From positions 186,001 to 250,000 of the forward strand of contig JADLFE010000009.1 in assembly GCA_020845755.1 (NCBI GenBank): DNA of 64,000 bases, in the 5' to 3' direction. Below the pieces are notes generated by a model. That model was not told the DNA's origin, did not search any database, and saw only the letters and a program-made list of their open reading frames with translations. Below are positions 18,034 through 26,591 of this stretch, piece after piece. The translations under genes and the position numbers were made by a program. Source of the DNA: Phycisphaerales bacterium (GTDB lineage Bacteria > Planctomycetota > Phycisphaerae > Phycisphaerales > UBA1924). How positions within the stretch are numbered: position 1 is the stretch's first letter; each line of letters opens with the position of its first letter.

Positions 18034-19035
18034 TTACGCGTTGCGGACGATCGCCGATCGCTCGGCGTCGCTCAGAATATCACGGGCATCGGCGAGCCAG
18101 CGCCGCGCGTCGAGCGTGTAGCCCGCCGTGGGCTTGAGTTCGATGCCAAGGTCACGGGCCCGCGCGCCGAAATAGCGGTTGAATCGGGCCATGAGCAGTT
18201 CGCGGGCATACTTGGCCGTCATCGACGCCAGCGCCACGGGAAAGTGCGCCGATTCCGCCTCGGTCTGAAAGTGGACGATCACGACACGCGAATCGGCGAG
18301 CGTGACCGAGTACCTGCTGTGACGCTCGGCATGCTCCAGCGCCGCCACGCTCGCGCCCGGGAGCATGCGCTCCAAGGGCTTGGTGTAGTCCTCGCGCCCG
18401 CCAAGACGATCGCACACGAGCCGCACCGACTCATTGTGGTCCGTGCTCATCGCCAGCGCCTGATGGATCAACTCTCGCACCGCCCACAGCGACACCGACG
18501 CCTTCGAGCCCGTCTTCTCGATGATCGAATTGAACCGCGGCTCGTCGATCGACAAACAGGAGAGCCCCGCCAGCGAAACTCCCGCTCGCCTCATCGCGGG
18601 CCCGAGTTGATTCGCCGCGATCGAGACCTGTTCCCCCCGCCACGCCGTCGGAAGCGCCGTGGACTCGCCGCGATAACACGCAGACCCCGGGATCGTGAGT
18701 TTGATCGCGTCAAACAGCGCTTCGTCATCGCCGGGAGGCGCGAGCCCCGACGCACGCAGGAACGAGAGCACGCCGCGCTCAAGGTGCAGGAGCGGCTTGC
18801 CGCTGGCGACGGAGTTCGGAAGTTTCAGCCTCTTGGAATCCGCGACGGGAATCGGCGTCACGCCCTTGGTTCGCCCCGGCTCTCGCGAAACGATCGGCGC
18901 CAAGAGCGCCCACGGATCCGGCGGCGCATCCCCATCGCGCCATGCCTCGATGCGAAGGGCGCACATCGCGACACACATCGGCCCCAAGAGGGGGCCGAAC
19001 CCGGCTTCGTCGATTCCGCAATACAGGAGCGACAC
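18034..19035 (-). CDS. divergent RNase HII/HIII-like protein
   Basis: A 333-residue protein with a GTG start. The N-terminus GIDEAGFGPLLGP and later VADSKRL (about 64-70) are the RNase HII/HIII core motifs. Catalytic residues Asp9 and Glu10 are present, with a candidate Asp in VCDRLGGREDY and Glu in MTAKYARELLMARF, an Asp-Glu-Asp-Glu set like RNase HIII. The GRG or GKG motif that reads the ribonucleotide is GFG here. The protein is longer than bacterial RNase HII (about 200), with an insertion between residues 70 and 190. The role in removing RNA from DNA is plausible but not certain. It has no Shine-Dalgarno; TAGGCT lies 6 bases before the GTG. Confidence 0.7.
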   Translation of the reverse strand: MSLLYCGIDEAGFGPLLGPMCVAMCALRIEAWRDGDAPPDPWALLAPIVSREPGRTKGVTPIPVADSKRLKLPNSVASGKPLLHLERGVLSFLRASGLAPPGDDEALFDAIKLTIPGSACYRGESTALPTAWRGEQVSIAANQLGPAMRRAGVSLAGLSCLSIDEPRFNSIIEKTGSKASVSLWAVRELIHQALAMSTDHNESVRLVCDRLGGREDYTKPLERMLPGASVAALEHAERHSRYSVTLADSRVVIVHFQTEAESAHFPVALASMTAKYARELLMARFNRYFGARARDLGIELKPTAGYTLDARRWLADARDILSDAERSAIVRNA

Positions 19036-19041
19036 GTCGCT

Positions 19042-19047
19042 AGCCTA
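19042..19047 (-). promoter_or_regulatory. leaderless-type -10 element for the RNase H-like gene
   Basis: On the minus strand TAGGCT is followed by AGCGAC and then the GTG start codon. A -10 box six bases before the start would place the transcription start at or next to the first codon. No ribosome site is present. Confidence 0.4.
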
Positions 19048-19088
19048 CCGCGCGAAACAACCCGCGCAAAGACCCGATCGCCCGCCCA

Positions 19089-19310
19089 CTACTTGTCAGC
19101 GCCCGGGACCGCACGACGATTGCCCGCCGGCTTCCCCTTGCCCTCAGCCGCGTTGATCGGAGCGCCCTGAGAGTTGGGATCAACGGGCTTCTCCGCGGGC
19201 TCCTTGCTGCCCATGAAGTACCACCCGATGACGCCGATCGCCACCACGAGCACGCCAACCGCGACGCTCAACTTGACCTTGTCCGCCTTGTCCATGTCAG
19301 CGAAGCCCAT
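19089..19310 (-). CDS. small single-pass membrane protein
   Basis: A 73-residue protein with GGAGG eight bases before the ATG. Residues 12-33 are one membrane segment (VKLSVAVGVLVVAIGVIGWYFM) after a charged cytoplasmic start (DMDKADK); the tail is polar and Pro/Gly/Lys-rich. No family was recognised. The clear ribosome site and clean signal-like topology support a real gene. Confidence 0.6.
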   Translation of the reverse strand: MGFADMDKADKVKLSVAVGVLVVAIGVIGWYFMGSKEPAEKPVDPNSQGAPINAAEGKGKPAGNRRAVPGADK

Positions 19311-19336
19311 GCTGAGTTCCTCCGGGGCGCGAGAAA

Positions 19337-19420
19337 TGCGGCTGAGAGGAGTCGAACCTCCACGGGTGTTACCCCACTAGAACCTGAATCTAGCGCGTCT
19401 GCCAGTTCCGCCACAGCCGC
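19337..19420 (-). tRNA. tRNA-Leu (anticodon CAG)
   Basis: Read on the minus strand the 84 bases start GCGGCTGTGGCGGAACTGGC and end CAGCCGCA, giving a paired 7-bp acceptor stem GCGGCTG/CAGCCGC with discriminator A. The anticodon arm CTAGA-TTCAGGT-TCTAG carries CAG. The T arm contains GTTCGACTC. A long variable arm, as expected for leucine, makes up the extra length. The 3' CCA is not encoded. It lies between the small membrane protein and the rearranged ruvC/Rhs region. Confidence 0.95.
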
Positions 19421-19498
19421 AGGGTGTGGAACGGAAGGTTAGCCACCTGATCGACCGCCGGCAATGCTCTCCCCTCTCCCGCGCCCCAATCACCACCC

Positions 19499-19720
19499 CG
19501 CGGCGTCGTCCTGCTCGCCATCCGACAGGCCGGCGTGCAACTCATGGAGTTCAAGCCAAACCTCGTCAAGCGAGCCATGACGGCCCACGGCCTGGCGAGC
19601 AAGGGCCAGATGCAGCGGGCCGTCCAGTCCATGTTCGACTTGCCCGAGCCCCCCAGCCCGCCCGACGTCGCCGACGCGATCGCCATCGCGCTGTGCGCGG
19701 CACGAAGGCATGGGGTGTGA
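19499..19720 (+). pseudogene. ruvC: ruvC 3' remnant
   Basis: The frame encodes 73 residues beginning RGVVLLAIRQAGVQLMEF and containing KPNLVKRAMTAHGLASKGQM, PPSPPDVADAIAIALC and a terminal RHGV. This is the last ~45% of RuvC, the Holliday junction resolvase, including the C-terminal catalytic Asp region (DVADA). The first ~100 residues, with the first catalytic Asp and Glu pair, are missing: upstream lies only ~80 bases before the tRNA. It has no start codon or ribosome site of its own. It is best read as a deletion scar, unless a start elsewhere is joined by an assembly error. Confidence 0.75.
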
Positions 19721-19742
19721 GGCGAGTTCCGCGTCCCTCGCA

Positions 19743-20075
19743 TCACTCCGTCACGCCGCCGGTGTTGTTGACCTCGTGCGGCCAGCGGTGCGTGCCCACG
19801 CCGTACGACGTGGAGCACATCCTCCGGCGCAGCACCGCGTTCTTGTCGATCACCGCGACGGTGCTGAACTGCGCATCGGACAACTGCCAGAAGAGCTCGC
19901 CCGAGTCCCGGCTGTCGCCGTCGAGGTTCTTGTCCAGCAGCCGCACCATCGCGTCATCAATATACCGCAGACCCCACACCTGCTGCGAGCGCGAATTCGT
20001 CCCGTCCGGCGAGCCGCCGTTCGTGTGGTCGTCCACGTCCTCCTGGAGGAGCTGCCAGCCCGCCGAGTAGTACAT
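19743..20075 (-). pseudogene. Rhs-repeat fragment A (truncated)
   Basis: A 110-codon frame beginning YYSAGWQLLQEDVDD and containing VWGLRYIDDAMVRL, a standard Rhs/YD-repeat segment. It stops just after HRWPHEVNNTGG, before the conserved core end. From QVWGLRYIDD to EVNN it is about 80% identical to Rhs fragment B (20538-21869), and the DNA at 19757-19995 parallels 21648-21885. It lacks both the N-terminal shell-forming repeats and a C-terminal toxin, so it cannot be functional alone. Confidence 0.7.
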
Positions 20076-20150
20076 CGTTCGGTGCCCTTTGACAAACCGG
20101 GCGCTGCATTCCTGTCGGACCTGCCGGGGTATATGGATGCGCGCTCGCTG

Positions 20151-20513
20151 TCACATCGAATCTGCGATAACTTCACGCGCCCAGTGCCAACTCAGCCAGC
20201 CCACCCCGGGCACTCCAATGATGTGAAACCAGATCATCTTCGGCAATCTTGTCCAAGAGCCCAGCGCGTACGCGGAATAAGACATACAGCTATGCCATAC
20301 AACCACGGACACCGTTCCGACAAAGACCGCGGCGATACATACAACAAGTACATATGAACCGATGGCATCGCGCCACAACCTTGGCGAGCACATGTTAGCG
20401 TTCACACGCGCACGCATTTCATACAGAATATGACACACCAATGTCGGCACATAAATGCTAATAATTAGCACATCATTGATGTTCGGACCAAGCTTGATCA
20501 GTGCCTGCGACAT
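20151..20513 (-). CDS. small multi-pass membrane protein, candidate immunity protein
   Basis: A 120-residue protein with three or four membrane segments (around residues 14-32, 52-76 and 92-112). GGAGG lies 13 bases before the ATG, somewhat far. It starts 24 bases after the stop of the Rhs C-terminal gene, the position an immunity gene takes in Rhs/CDI toxin loci, and the local sequence is clearly lower in GC than the surroundings, as is usual for such cassettes. No family was recognised. A membrane immunity protein would suggest a membrane-acting toxin; this is inference. Confidence 0.5.
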   Translation of the reverse strand: MSQALIKLGPNINDVLIISIYVPTLVCHILYEMRARVNANMCSPRLWRDAIGSYVLVVCIAAVFVGTVSVVVWHSCMSYSAYALGSWTRLPKMIWFHIIGVPGVGWLSWHWAREVIADSM

Positions 20514-20537
20514 CGTTACTTATTTGCCTCCGGTCGA

Positions 20538-21869
20538 CTAGTTAGCTGGCTTTTCATCAGAATTGCACGGTGGCTTGTCACATTTTTCCGCGCACTGGGT
20601 TTTTAGGTCTTGAATGGCTGCGTGGACAGCCTTCAATATTTGATACGCCGTATTGGCCTTCCCGAGAGCTTTCGTGCCGGCCGAAAGCAATTTCAAGTGC
20701 GCAGCACGCTTTGCAGCGGATACAGCCTTGGACTTCGCTCTTGCCTTCGCCATCGCTTCGACTAGTTTCGTCTGGTCAGTCGGGGTGCTTGCTCCGTTCT
20801 TCAGGTATCCTTCGATCGCACTCGAGAAGCTAGCCTGCACTCGTCCATACGACTTGCACGTCTCGGTCGACTGTTCAGCCATGATATCGATTGCCCTCGC
20901 ACCAACTTCATACCAGTCGTACTTAATCTCGCCTGTGTTCGGATCGATCTCAATGACATCAATCGTTGTCTGCGCAAGTTGACCAAGAAAGTCCGCAATC
21001 TTGATGTAGTCCTTGACAACGTCATACCCTGCGGCAGCCAGAGCATGGGCGAGTTTGTCGGGATTCTCTGCTATGCACTCGGCAAGACAATCCATATAAT
21101 CAAGATAGCATTTTGCTCGATCCTTCAATTCCTTCCCGTTCAACCCGATCGTCCGTCCGAGCGCACTGCCCCCAACCGCGTCCATCTCCTTGATCAATTG
21201 ATCAAGCTCGTCCTCACCTCCAGGCGCGATCATCAATCCATAGGTATCCAAGTACATGACTGGCATCCCACTCACGTATTCGTACAGCGCCGCACCACTG
21301 CCAAAGAATCCAAGTGGGTCTCTCTCCAGCCACCTGCCGAAGGTCGGGCTGTACCACCTGAACCTGACCGTGTACAGCCCCTGGTCCGCGTTGTAGACGT
21401 AGCCGTCATACCCAAACACGTTGTCCGGCCCGTTCGGATCAGAGATCAGCCCACTCGCCAGCGCCGACTTGGCCCCGCCCATCGAGGTGAAGAGCGAGGT
21501 GTCGCCCGAGTCGATCACGCCGTCGCGGTTGAGGTCCGCGGCCACGTTGTAGTTGGTGTTGTCGATCGCTGTCCCCGCGCCGGAGTTGGCCTGGGCCAAA
21601 CCGTCGATGACTCCATAGTCGCTGGTTCCGCCGGAGGTGGTGACACCGCCCGAATTGTTGACCTCGTGCGGCCAGCGGTGAGTCGCGGCGCCGTACGACG
21701 TGTAGCTCACCCGCTCCTGCAGCACGGCGTTCTGGTCGATCACGGCCACGCTGCTGAACTGTGCATCGCTGAGCTGCCAGAAGAGTTCTCCGGCATCTCG
21801 GCTGTCCCCGTCGAGGTTCTTGTCGTGCAGCCTGACCATCGCGTCATCAATATACCGCAGACCCCACAC
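20538..21869 (-). CDS. Rhs fragment B: core end plus variable C-terminal domain
   Basis: The 443-codon frame begins within an Rhs repeat (VWGLRYIDDAMVRL), passes a dockerin-like DLNRDGVIDSGD, then RFRWYSPTFGRWLERDPLGF and YEYVSGMPVMYLDTYGL, the conserved Rhs core end. Residues 213-443 are a unique, helix-prone Lys/Ala/Cys-rich domain of unknown family, the position of the toxic tip in Rhs proteins. The apparent GTG start has no usable ribosome site, and the frame continues upstream without a start until a stop beside recA. The thousand or so residues of the Rhs shell are missing, so this is a displaced (orphan) Rhs C-terminus. Confidence 0.65.
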   Translation of the reverse strand: MWGLRYIDDAMVRLHDKNLDGDSRDAGELFWQLSDAQFSSVAVIDQNAVLQERVSYTSYGAATHRWPHEVNNSGGVTTSGGTSDYGVIDGLAQANSGAGTAIDNTNYNVAADLNRDGVIDSGDTSLFTSMGGAKSALASGLISDPNGPDNVFGYDGYVYNADQGLYTVRFRWYSPTFGRWLERDPLGFFGSGAALYEYVSGMPVMYLDTYGLMIAPGGEDELDQLIKEMDAVGGSALGRTIGLNGKELKDRAKCYLDYMDCLAECIAENPDKLAHALAAAGYDVVKDYIKIADFLGQLAQTTIDVIEIDPNTGEIKYDWYEVGARAIDIMAEQSTETCKSYGRVQASFSSAIEGYLKNGASTPTDQTKLVEAMAKARAKSKAVSAAKRAAHLKLLSAGTKALGKANTAYQILKAVHAAIQDLKTQCAEKCDKPPCNSDEKPAN

Positions 21870-21902
21870 CTCCTGCGAGCGCGAATTCAGCCCCCTTTCA
21901 AC

Positions 21903-21931
21903 GAAAAAGCCCGCCGGAATTCCCGGCGGGC
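21903..21931 (-). terminator. recA terminator
   Basis: On the minus strand a perfect 9-bp stem GCCCGCCGG/CCGGCGGGC encloses a 5-base loop and is followed by TTTTT. It lies about 40 bases past the recA stop. The Rhs-like sequence begins within ten bases of its end. Confidence 0.88.
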
Positions 21932-21971
21932 CCTGTGATTCACGGAGTCACTCACGTTCGGCGGCCGAGTC

Positions 21972-23087
21972 TTATTCCTCGTCGCCCTCGTCCTCATCGC
22001 TCGCGGCCACAACCGCCGGCGCGACGTGCGCCATCTTGATCGCCAGGATCTTCTGGCGGATTTCCTTGGCCAGTTCAGCGTTCTCGCGGAGGAACTGCTT
22101 GGACGCCTCGCGACCCTGGCCCACGCGCACCTCGCCGTAGCTGTACCACGCCCCGCTCTTCTGCACCACCCCAGCCTCCACACCCAGATCGATCAGGTCG
22201 CCCTCGGCCGAGATGCCCTCGTTGTACATGATGTCGAACTCCGCCTCGCGGAACGGCGGGGCGATCTTGTTCTTCACCACGCGACCGCGTGTGCGGCTGC
22301 CCACCGTGACCTCGCCCTCCTTGATCGCGCCCGTGCGCCGAACATCGATGCGCACCGACGAATAGAACTTGAGGGCCCGCCCGCCCGTGGTCGTCTCCGG
22401 CGAGCCGTACATCACGCCGATCTTTTCGCGGATCTGGTTGATGAAGATGACGGTGCAGTTAGAGCGGGCGATGACGCCCGTGAGCTTGCGCATCGCCTGC
22501 GACATCAGGCGGGCCTGCAGGCCGACCACCGCGTCGCCCATCTCGCCCTCGATTTCGGCCTTGGGAATCAGGGCCGCGACGGAGTCGACGACGATGATGT
22601 CGACCGCGTTGGAGCGGACGAGCAGTTCGCAGATCTCCAGGGCCTGCTCGCCCGTGTCGGGCTGCGACACCAGAAGATCATCGATGTTCACGCCGATCTT
22701 GCGGGCCCAGGAGGGGTCGAGCGCGTGCTCGGCGTCGATAAACGCCGCCACGCCGCCCTCGCGCTGCGCGTGGGCCGCCACCGTCAGGGCCAGCGTGGTC
22801 TTGCCGGAGGATTCCGGCCCGAAGATCTCGACGATTCGCCCGCGCGGGATTCCCTTGCCGCCCAGGGCAAGATCGAGCGAGAGAGCGCCGGTTGAGATGC
22901 CGGGGATGCTGAGGTACGCGGCCTCGTCCATCCGCATGATCGAGCCCTTGCCAAAGGTCTTCTCGATCTGGGAGACGGCCCTGCCCAGGGCCTGCGACTT
23001 TTCCTTGTCCTCAAGTTTCAGTTCGACTTTGTTGGCGATCTTGGAGACGGCCGGAACCGAAGCCTGGGCGGTCGATGACGCTGCCAT
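21972..23087 (-). CDS. recA: RecA recombinase
   Basis: A 371-residue RecA. The ATG at 23087 is chosen because it begins a plausible N-terminus; the frame upstream is not conserved. Walker A is GPESSGKTT at residues 90-98, Walker [13 protein letters not shown], and the L2 region contains [21 protein letters not shown]. The C-terminus is acidic (SDEDEGDEE), as in other RecA proteins. The N-terminus is about 25 residues longer than in E. coli. RecA forms the ssDNA filament for recombination and SOS signalling. No recX or lexA follows; the gene has its own promoter and terminator. Confidence 0.97.
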   Translation of the reverse strand: MAASSTAQASVPAVSKIANKVELKLEDKEKSQALGRAVSQIEKTFGKGSIMRMDEAAYLSIPGISTGALSLDLALGGKGIPRGRIVEIFGPESSGKTTLALTVAAHAQREGGVAAFIDAEHALDPSWARKIGVNIDDLLVSQPDTGEQALEICELLVRSNAVDIIVVDSVAALIPKAEIEGEMGDAVVGLQARLMSQAMRKLTGVIARSNCTVIFINQIREKIGVMYGSPETTTGGRALKFYSSVRIDVRRTGAIKEGEVTVGSRTRGRVVKNKIAPPFREAEFDIMYNEGISAEGDLIDLGVEAGVVQKSGAWYSYGEVRVGQGREASKQFLRENAELAKEIRQKILAIKMAHVAPAVVAASDEDEGDEE

Positions 23088-23249
23088 GAAACACCTGCCT
23101 TTTCTGCCGCGGGTGGCCTCGTCGTCCTGAAGTTCCGCGTGGCGGAGCCGGACTCTCTGAGGGCCCAACGGGGGCCGAGCGCAGGGCACGGGAAATCACT
23201 CGATTCCGCCGCGGCCGGGGGCGGCGCTGGACGCGAGCCCGGCACGAAC

Positions 23250-23278
23250 ACTTTATCAACACCCGAACATCGCGTCAA
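23250..23278 (-). promoter_or_regulatory. recA promoter
   Basis: On the minus strand TTGACG (23273-23278), a 17-base spacer and TAAAGT (23250-23255). The predicted 5' leader is about 155 bases. No inverted repeat of the known LexA-box types was seen around it. The whole 349-base gap 23088-23436 holds no gene. Confidence 0.65.
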
Positions 23279-23423
23279 GTGACTGATCGGATTCGAGAAC
23301 TATCGACAACTTGTCCACAGTTGCCCGTAACCCAATTCAAATCCTAATTCAAGCCTTTCCAGTCACTTACAAACCCTTCTCGACGCGGCAATCTCATCCG
23401 CACAACCCGTCCACCGCGTCCCC

Positions 23424-23429
23424 TACCAT
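23424..23429 (+). promoter_or_regulatory. leaderless-type -10 element for the MBL-fold gene
   Basis: TACCAT lies 7 bases before the ATG at 23437, and there is no Shine-Dalgarno sequence between them. Confidence 0.4.
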
Positions 23430-23436
23430 CCGCGCC

Positions 23437-24444
23437 ATGCCGAACACAGCACAACCGCTCATCGACACCAGCACCCGCTATCGCTGGGAAATCCTCCGCG
23501 CCGGCGCCTTCCGACTCGACGGCGGCTCGATGTTCGGCCTGATTCCACGCGTTGTCTGGGAGCGCACCGCCAAGCCCGACGAGCGCGGCCGCATCGAAGT
23601 CCAGCACAATTGCCTCCTCCTTGAACGCGTCGGCGACGGCAGCGGCCCAAAGCTCGTCCTCATCGAGGTCGGCACCGGCGACAAGCTCGACCCCAAGAGC
23701 CGCGACATCTTCGCCATGAGCACGCGCTGGATCGGTGATGCGCTGCAGGAAAGGAACTGCCGCTGCGAGGACATCGGCGCGGTGGTGACGACCCACCTGC
23801 ACTTTGATCACGCCGGCGCGCTCACGCGCCTGGCCCGCCCCGGCGAGAAAGCCGACTGGACCGGAACCGCCTCGTGCTTTGCCGGTTCGCGCGGCGAGCA
23901 CGGCGTGAAACTCACGTTTCCGAACGCCGCCCTGCACACCCAGACGCGCGAGTGGAACGACGCCATCGCCAACCGCAGCGTGATGACCCGCACCTATTTC
24001 CGCGATCATCTCGAACTCATCCGCGAGCGACTCGTGCTGGCCGATTCGCCGCGGCCGTTCCCGACCGGGCACATCCCCGGGCGCGACGAACTGCCGCTCG
24101 CGCCGGTGTTCAACCGCGTGTCAACGCTCGCGGGGCTGCCGGGCGTGGGCGTCTTCCTCGCGCCCGGACACACCTGGGGCCAGCAGGCGATCACGTTTAT
24201 CGACGACAAGGGGCGAACGGTGGTCTTCACGCCCGACGTCATGCCGACGGCCTGGCACCTGGGCGCCGCGTACAGCCTCGGCTATGACGTCGAGCCCTAC
24301 ACCAGCATGGTGACGCGACACTGGTTCCTTCGAGCCGCGAGCGAGAACGGCTGGCTCCTCGTGCTCGATCACGAACCCGGAAACCCGTGCCGCCGCGTCA
24401 AGGAAGCGGGGCCTTGGTTTGAGTTGGTGGAGGATGTCCGGTAA
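23437..24444 (+). CDS. metallo-beta-lactamase-fold hydrolase
   Basis: A 335-residue protein. The dinuclear metal site is complete: THLHFDHAG near residue 125, His in FLAPGHTWGQQ, Asp in VFTPDVMPT and a final His in LVLDHEP. The pattern and length match the quorum-quenching/AHL-lactonase-like and related MBL subgroup, whose members cleave esters or lactones; the substrate cannot be told from sequence. It is the first gene right of recA and is transcribed the other way. Confidence 0.85.
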   Translation: MPNTAQPLIDTSTRYRWEILRAGAFRLDGGSMFGLIPRVVWERTAKPDERGRIEVQHNCLLLERVGDGSGPKLVLIEVGTGDKLDPKSRDIFAMSTRWIGDALQERNCRCEDIGAVVTTHLHFDHAGALTRLARPGEKADWTGTASCFAGSRGEHGVKLTFPNAALHTQTREWNDAIANRSVMTRTYFRDHLELIRERLVLADSPRPFPTGHIPGRDELPLAPVFNRVSTLAGLPGVGVFLAPGHTWGQQAITFIDDKGRTVVFTPDVMPTAWHLGAAYSLGYDVEPYTSMVTRHWFLRAASENGWLLVLDHEPGNPCRRVKEAGPWFELVEDVR

Positions 24445-24540
24445 AGAAGTGGTCAAGTGACCAAGTGGTCGGGTGGCGGAGTGAAAGACACGAATCCTGC
24501 TGGGGCCGCCAACCACGCAAACCGGGCCGCCTGCTCCGCC

Positions 24541-24549
24541 TGCTAGAAT
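24541..24549 (+). promoter_or_regulatory. extended -10 promoter element
   Basis: TGCTAGAAT is a TGn-extended -10 (TAGAAT at 24544-24549) 17 bases before the ATG at 24567. The -35 region is GC-rich without a consensus. Confidence 0.4.
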
Positions 24550-24566
24550 TGTGGTGCGTCGAGGAG

Positions 24567-25229
24567 ATGTCGGAGTTGGAGCAGGCCGCGACGAGTCCCA
24601 GCACATCGATCGAGCCCGCGGGCAAGCGGGCCATGGTCGCGTCCAAGCCCACGATCATGGATCGCCTCGACGCGTGGGTCAGCCGCCTCTCGGCCCGCAA
24701 CGCCTTCTGGCATCGCGTCTGCTCCATGATCTGGCTGCCGTATGCGTTCCGCTCCGGCATCCGCATGAAGCGTGTCGACGAGAACACCTTCGCGGCCGAA
24801 CTCCCCTTCACCCGCTTCAACCGCAACTGGTACAACGCCATGGCGGGCGCGGCACTCCTGGGCAACAGCGAGATCGCCGGCGGCATGTACGTCTTCAACG
24901 CGTGCGGCGGGGAATACACCGTCGTGTGCAAGAATCTCGAATACAAGTTTCTCCGCCCCTGCCACGGACCGGCGCTCTACAAGATCATGCCGCGTGAGGA
25001 CATCAAAGCGATGATCGCCGCCGGCGGCGAGTTCAATGTCACGCTCGACATGGACATCGTGCAGACCGGGATCATCCCCCGGCGCCTGCGCCCCGGGGCC
25101 GAATTGGTCCTGCCCAAGTCGATCAACGAAAAGGTCGCGGGCAAGGATCGACGCGTCGGCAAGAGCGTGGCAACCTTCCACGTGACGCCCAAGGCCCACC
25201 AGCAGAGCAAGGGGCGGACGATCCGCTGA
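24567..25229 (+). CDS. hotdog-fold protein (DUF4442/PaaI-like thioesterase)
   Basis: A 220-residue protein. The ATG at 24567 has GAGGAG directly in front of it, rather too close, so the in-frame ATG at 24633 is a possible alternative. The body (FTRFNRNWYNAMAGAALLGNSEIAGG, read in two parts) matches the DUF4442 hotdog domain, in which the Asn-x-x-Gly-x-x region forms the acyl-CoA thioesterase helix. The C-terminus is a polar, basic tail. It probably hydrolyses or binds an acyl-CoA; the substrate is unknown. Confidence 0.7.
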   Translation: MSELEQAATSPSTSIEPAGKRAMVASKPTIMDRLDAWVSRLSARNAFWHRVCSMIWLPYAFRSGIRMKRVDENTFAAELPFTRFNRNWYNAMAGAALLGNSEIAGGMYVFNACGGEYTVVCKNLEYKFLRPCHGPALYKIMPREDIKAMIAAGGEFNVTLDMDIVQTGIIPRRLRPGAELVLPKSINEKVAGKDRRVGKSVATFHVTPKAHQQSKGRTIR

Positions 25230-25301
25230 ATCGATCCGCGGCGTGCGTGTTCTGGCTACTTCCGATCTGTGCCCCTCCCGCCGCGCGTACGCTTGCATTG
25301 C

Positions 25302-26549
25302 ATGAGCGACGCGGCCCACGCACGATCCGATGGCCCCATCTCCTCCTCGGCACGCAGCCTCACCTGGGGCGCGTACCTCGCCGCGTCGTGGACGTGGTGC
25401 ATCGGCATGTTCCTCCCCACCATGCTCATCCGCGATTTCGGCGGCTGGGCATTCTGGGCCTTCGCCATTCCAAACGTCGTCGGCGCCGCCGCCATGGGCC
25501 TTGTCCTCGCTCGCCCAGGCGACAGCGAGCGCATGGTCGCCAAGCACTGGCCCGCCCTCTCGCTCTTCTCCCTCGTCACGGCCTCATTCCAGGTCTTTTT
25601 CATGCTCTGGCTCGCCCGCTCCGTGAACTTCCACGACACGGCCCTGAAGGACCCCGCCGTGCTCGCGGCCTTGGCCGCTGGAGTCATCGCGTGCGTCTTG
25701 GCGATGGCCCGCGAGTCACTCGCCTCCCTCGCGGGCGTTGTCGTCATGCTCGTCAGCACCACGGCCGGCGTCATGATGTGGCGCGCCGGCACGCTCATCC
25801 CGCCCGACATGGCGGCACCCGCCGGCGATTCGGCCACACGCCTGACCTATCTCGCCCCCGTGTGCGTGTTCGGCTTCGCTCTCTGCCCATACACCGACCT
25901 CACCTTCCACCGCGCCCGCCAAGTCGCCAAGGGCGGCACGGGCAGCGCGGCCTTCGTGATCGGCTTCGGGCTCATGTTCGCCGCCATGATCGCCATGACC
26001 GCCGGATACGCGCACCTCTTCTCGGGCGGCAATCTCTCCGCCGGGCTCGCGCGGGCCGGTTCTACCGGCGCCTGGCTCGTCGTCCATCTCTTCGTGCAAC
26101 TCCTCTATACCTGCAGCGTGCACGCCCGCGCGTGGATGGACTTCCGCGGCGAAACGGTCGAAGGCTCGAGCGTTGGCTGGGGTTTGATGGCCCTCGCTCT
26201 GATCGCCATCGGCGTCATCCCCGCCGCGGGAGCAGTCGCCGATCGCTGGCTGCACGACGCCCGCGGATGGGAGCCGCACGAACTCGTGTACCGCGTCTAC
26301 ATGAGCGCGTACGGCCTGCTCTTCCCCGCTTACGTCTGGCTCTGCATCGCGCCCACCCACCACGGCGCGACGCGCGTCACCAAGTGGCACGTGGGCGTTT
26401 GGCTCTTGGCGTGCCTCGTCGCCGCCCCCGCGTTCTGGATGGGCTTCATCGAACGCCGCGAGATGTGGCTCGCGCCCGGCTTGGGCGTGGTGCTGCTCGC
26501 GGGAGTGCTGGTACCTTGGAGCAGGAAGAGCGAGTCGGCTCAGGGTTGA
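25302..26549 (+). CDS. multi-pass membrane protein, possible solute transporter
   Basis: A 415-residue protein with about ten to twelve hydrophobic segments through its length. The early FAIPNVVGAAAMGLVLARP resembles the first helices of sodium:solute symporters, but no sodium-site motif could be confirmed. A long polar loop lies near residues 300-325 (WLHDARGWEPHELVYR). No ribosome site precedes the ATG. It stands alone; its partner on the right (QueG) is convergent. Confidence 0.6.
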   Translation: MSDAAHARSDGPISSSARSLTWGAYLAASWTWCIGMFLPTMLIRDFGGWAFWAFAIPNVVGAAAMGLVLARPGDSERMVAKHWPALSLFSLVTASFQVFFMLWLARSVNFHDTALKDPAVLAALAAGVIACVLAMARESLASLAGVVVMLVSTTAGVMMWRAGTLIPPDMAAPAGDSATRLTYLAPVCVFGFALCPYTDLTFHRARQVAKGGTGSAAFVIGFGLMFAAMIAMTAGYAHLFSGGNLSAGLARAGSTGAWLVVHLFVQLLYTCSVHARAWMDFRGETVEGSSVGWGLMALALIAIGVIPAAGAVADRWLHDARGWEPHELVYRVYMSAYGLLFPAYVWLCIAPTHHGATRVTKWHVGVWLLACLVAAPAFWMGFIERREMWLAPGLGVVLLAGVLVPWSRKSESAQG

Positions 26550-26591
26550 ATCGCGTGTCTTCGAGCGCAGGCACTTAAGTCGTTGCGATGA

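Noticed and set aside
16875-18100. A possible FMN riboswitch controlling ribD.
   Set aside because: No RFN-like set of conserved stems is present; ribD lies 9 bases from its upstream gene.
23311-23319. TTGTCCACA, one mismatch from a DnaA box, between recA and the MBL gene.
   Set aside because: A single isolated site; no cluster, AT-rich unwinding element or dnaA/dnaN gene is nearby, so there is no support for an origin.
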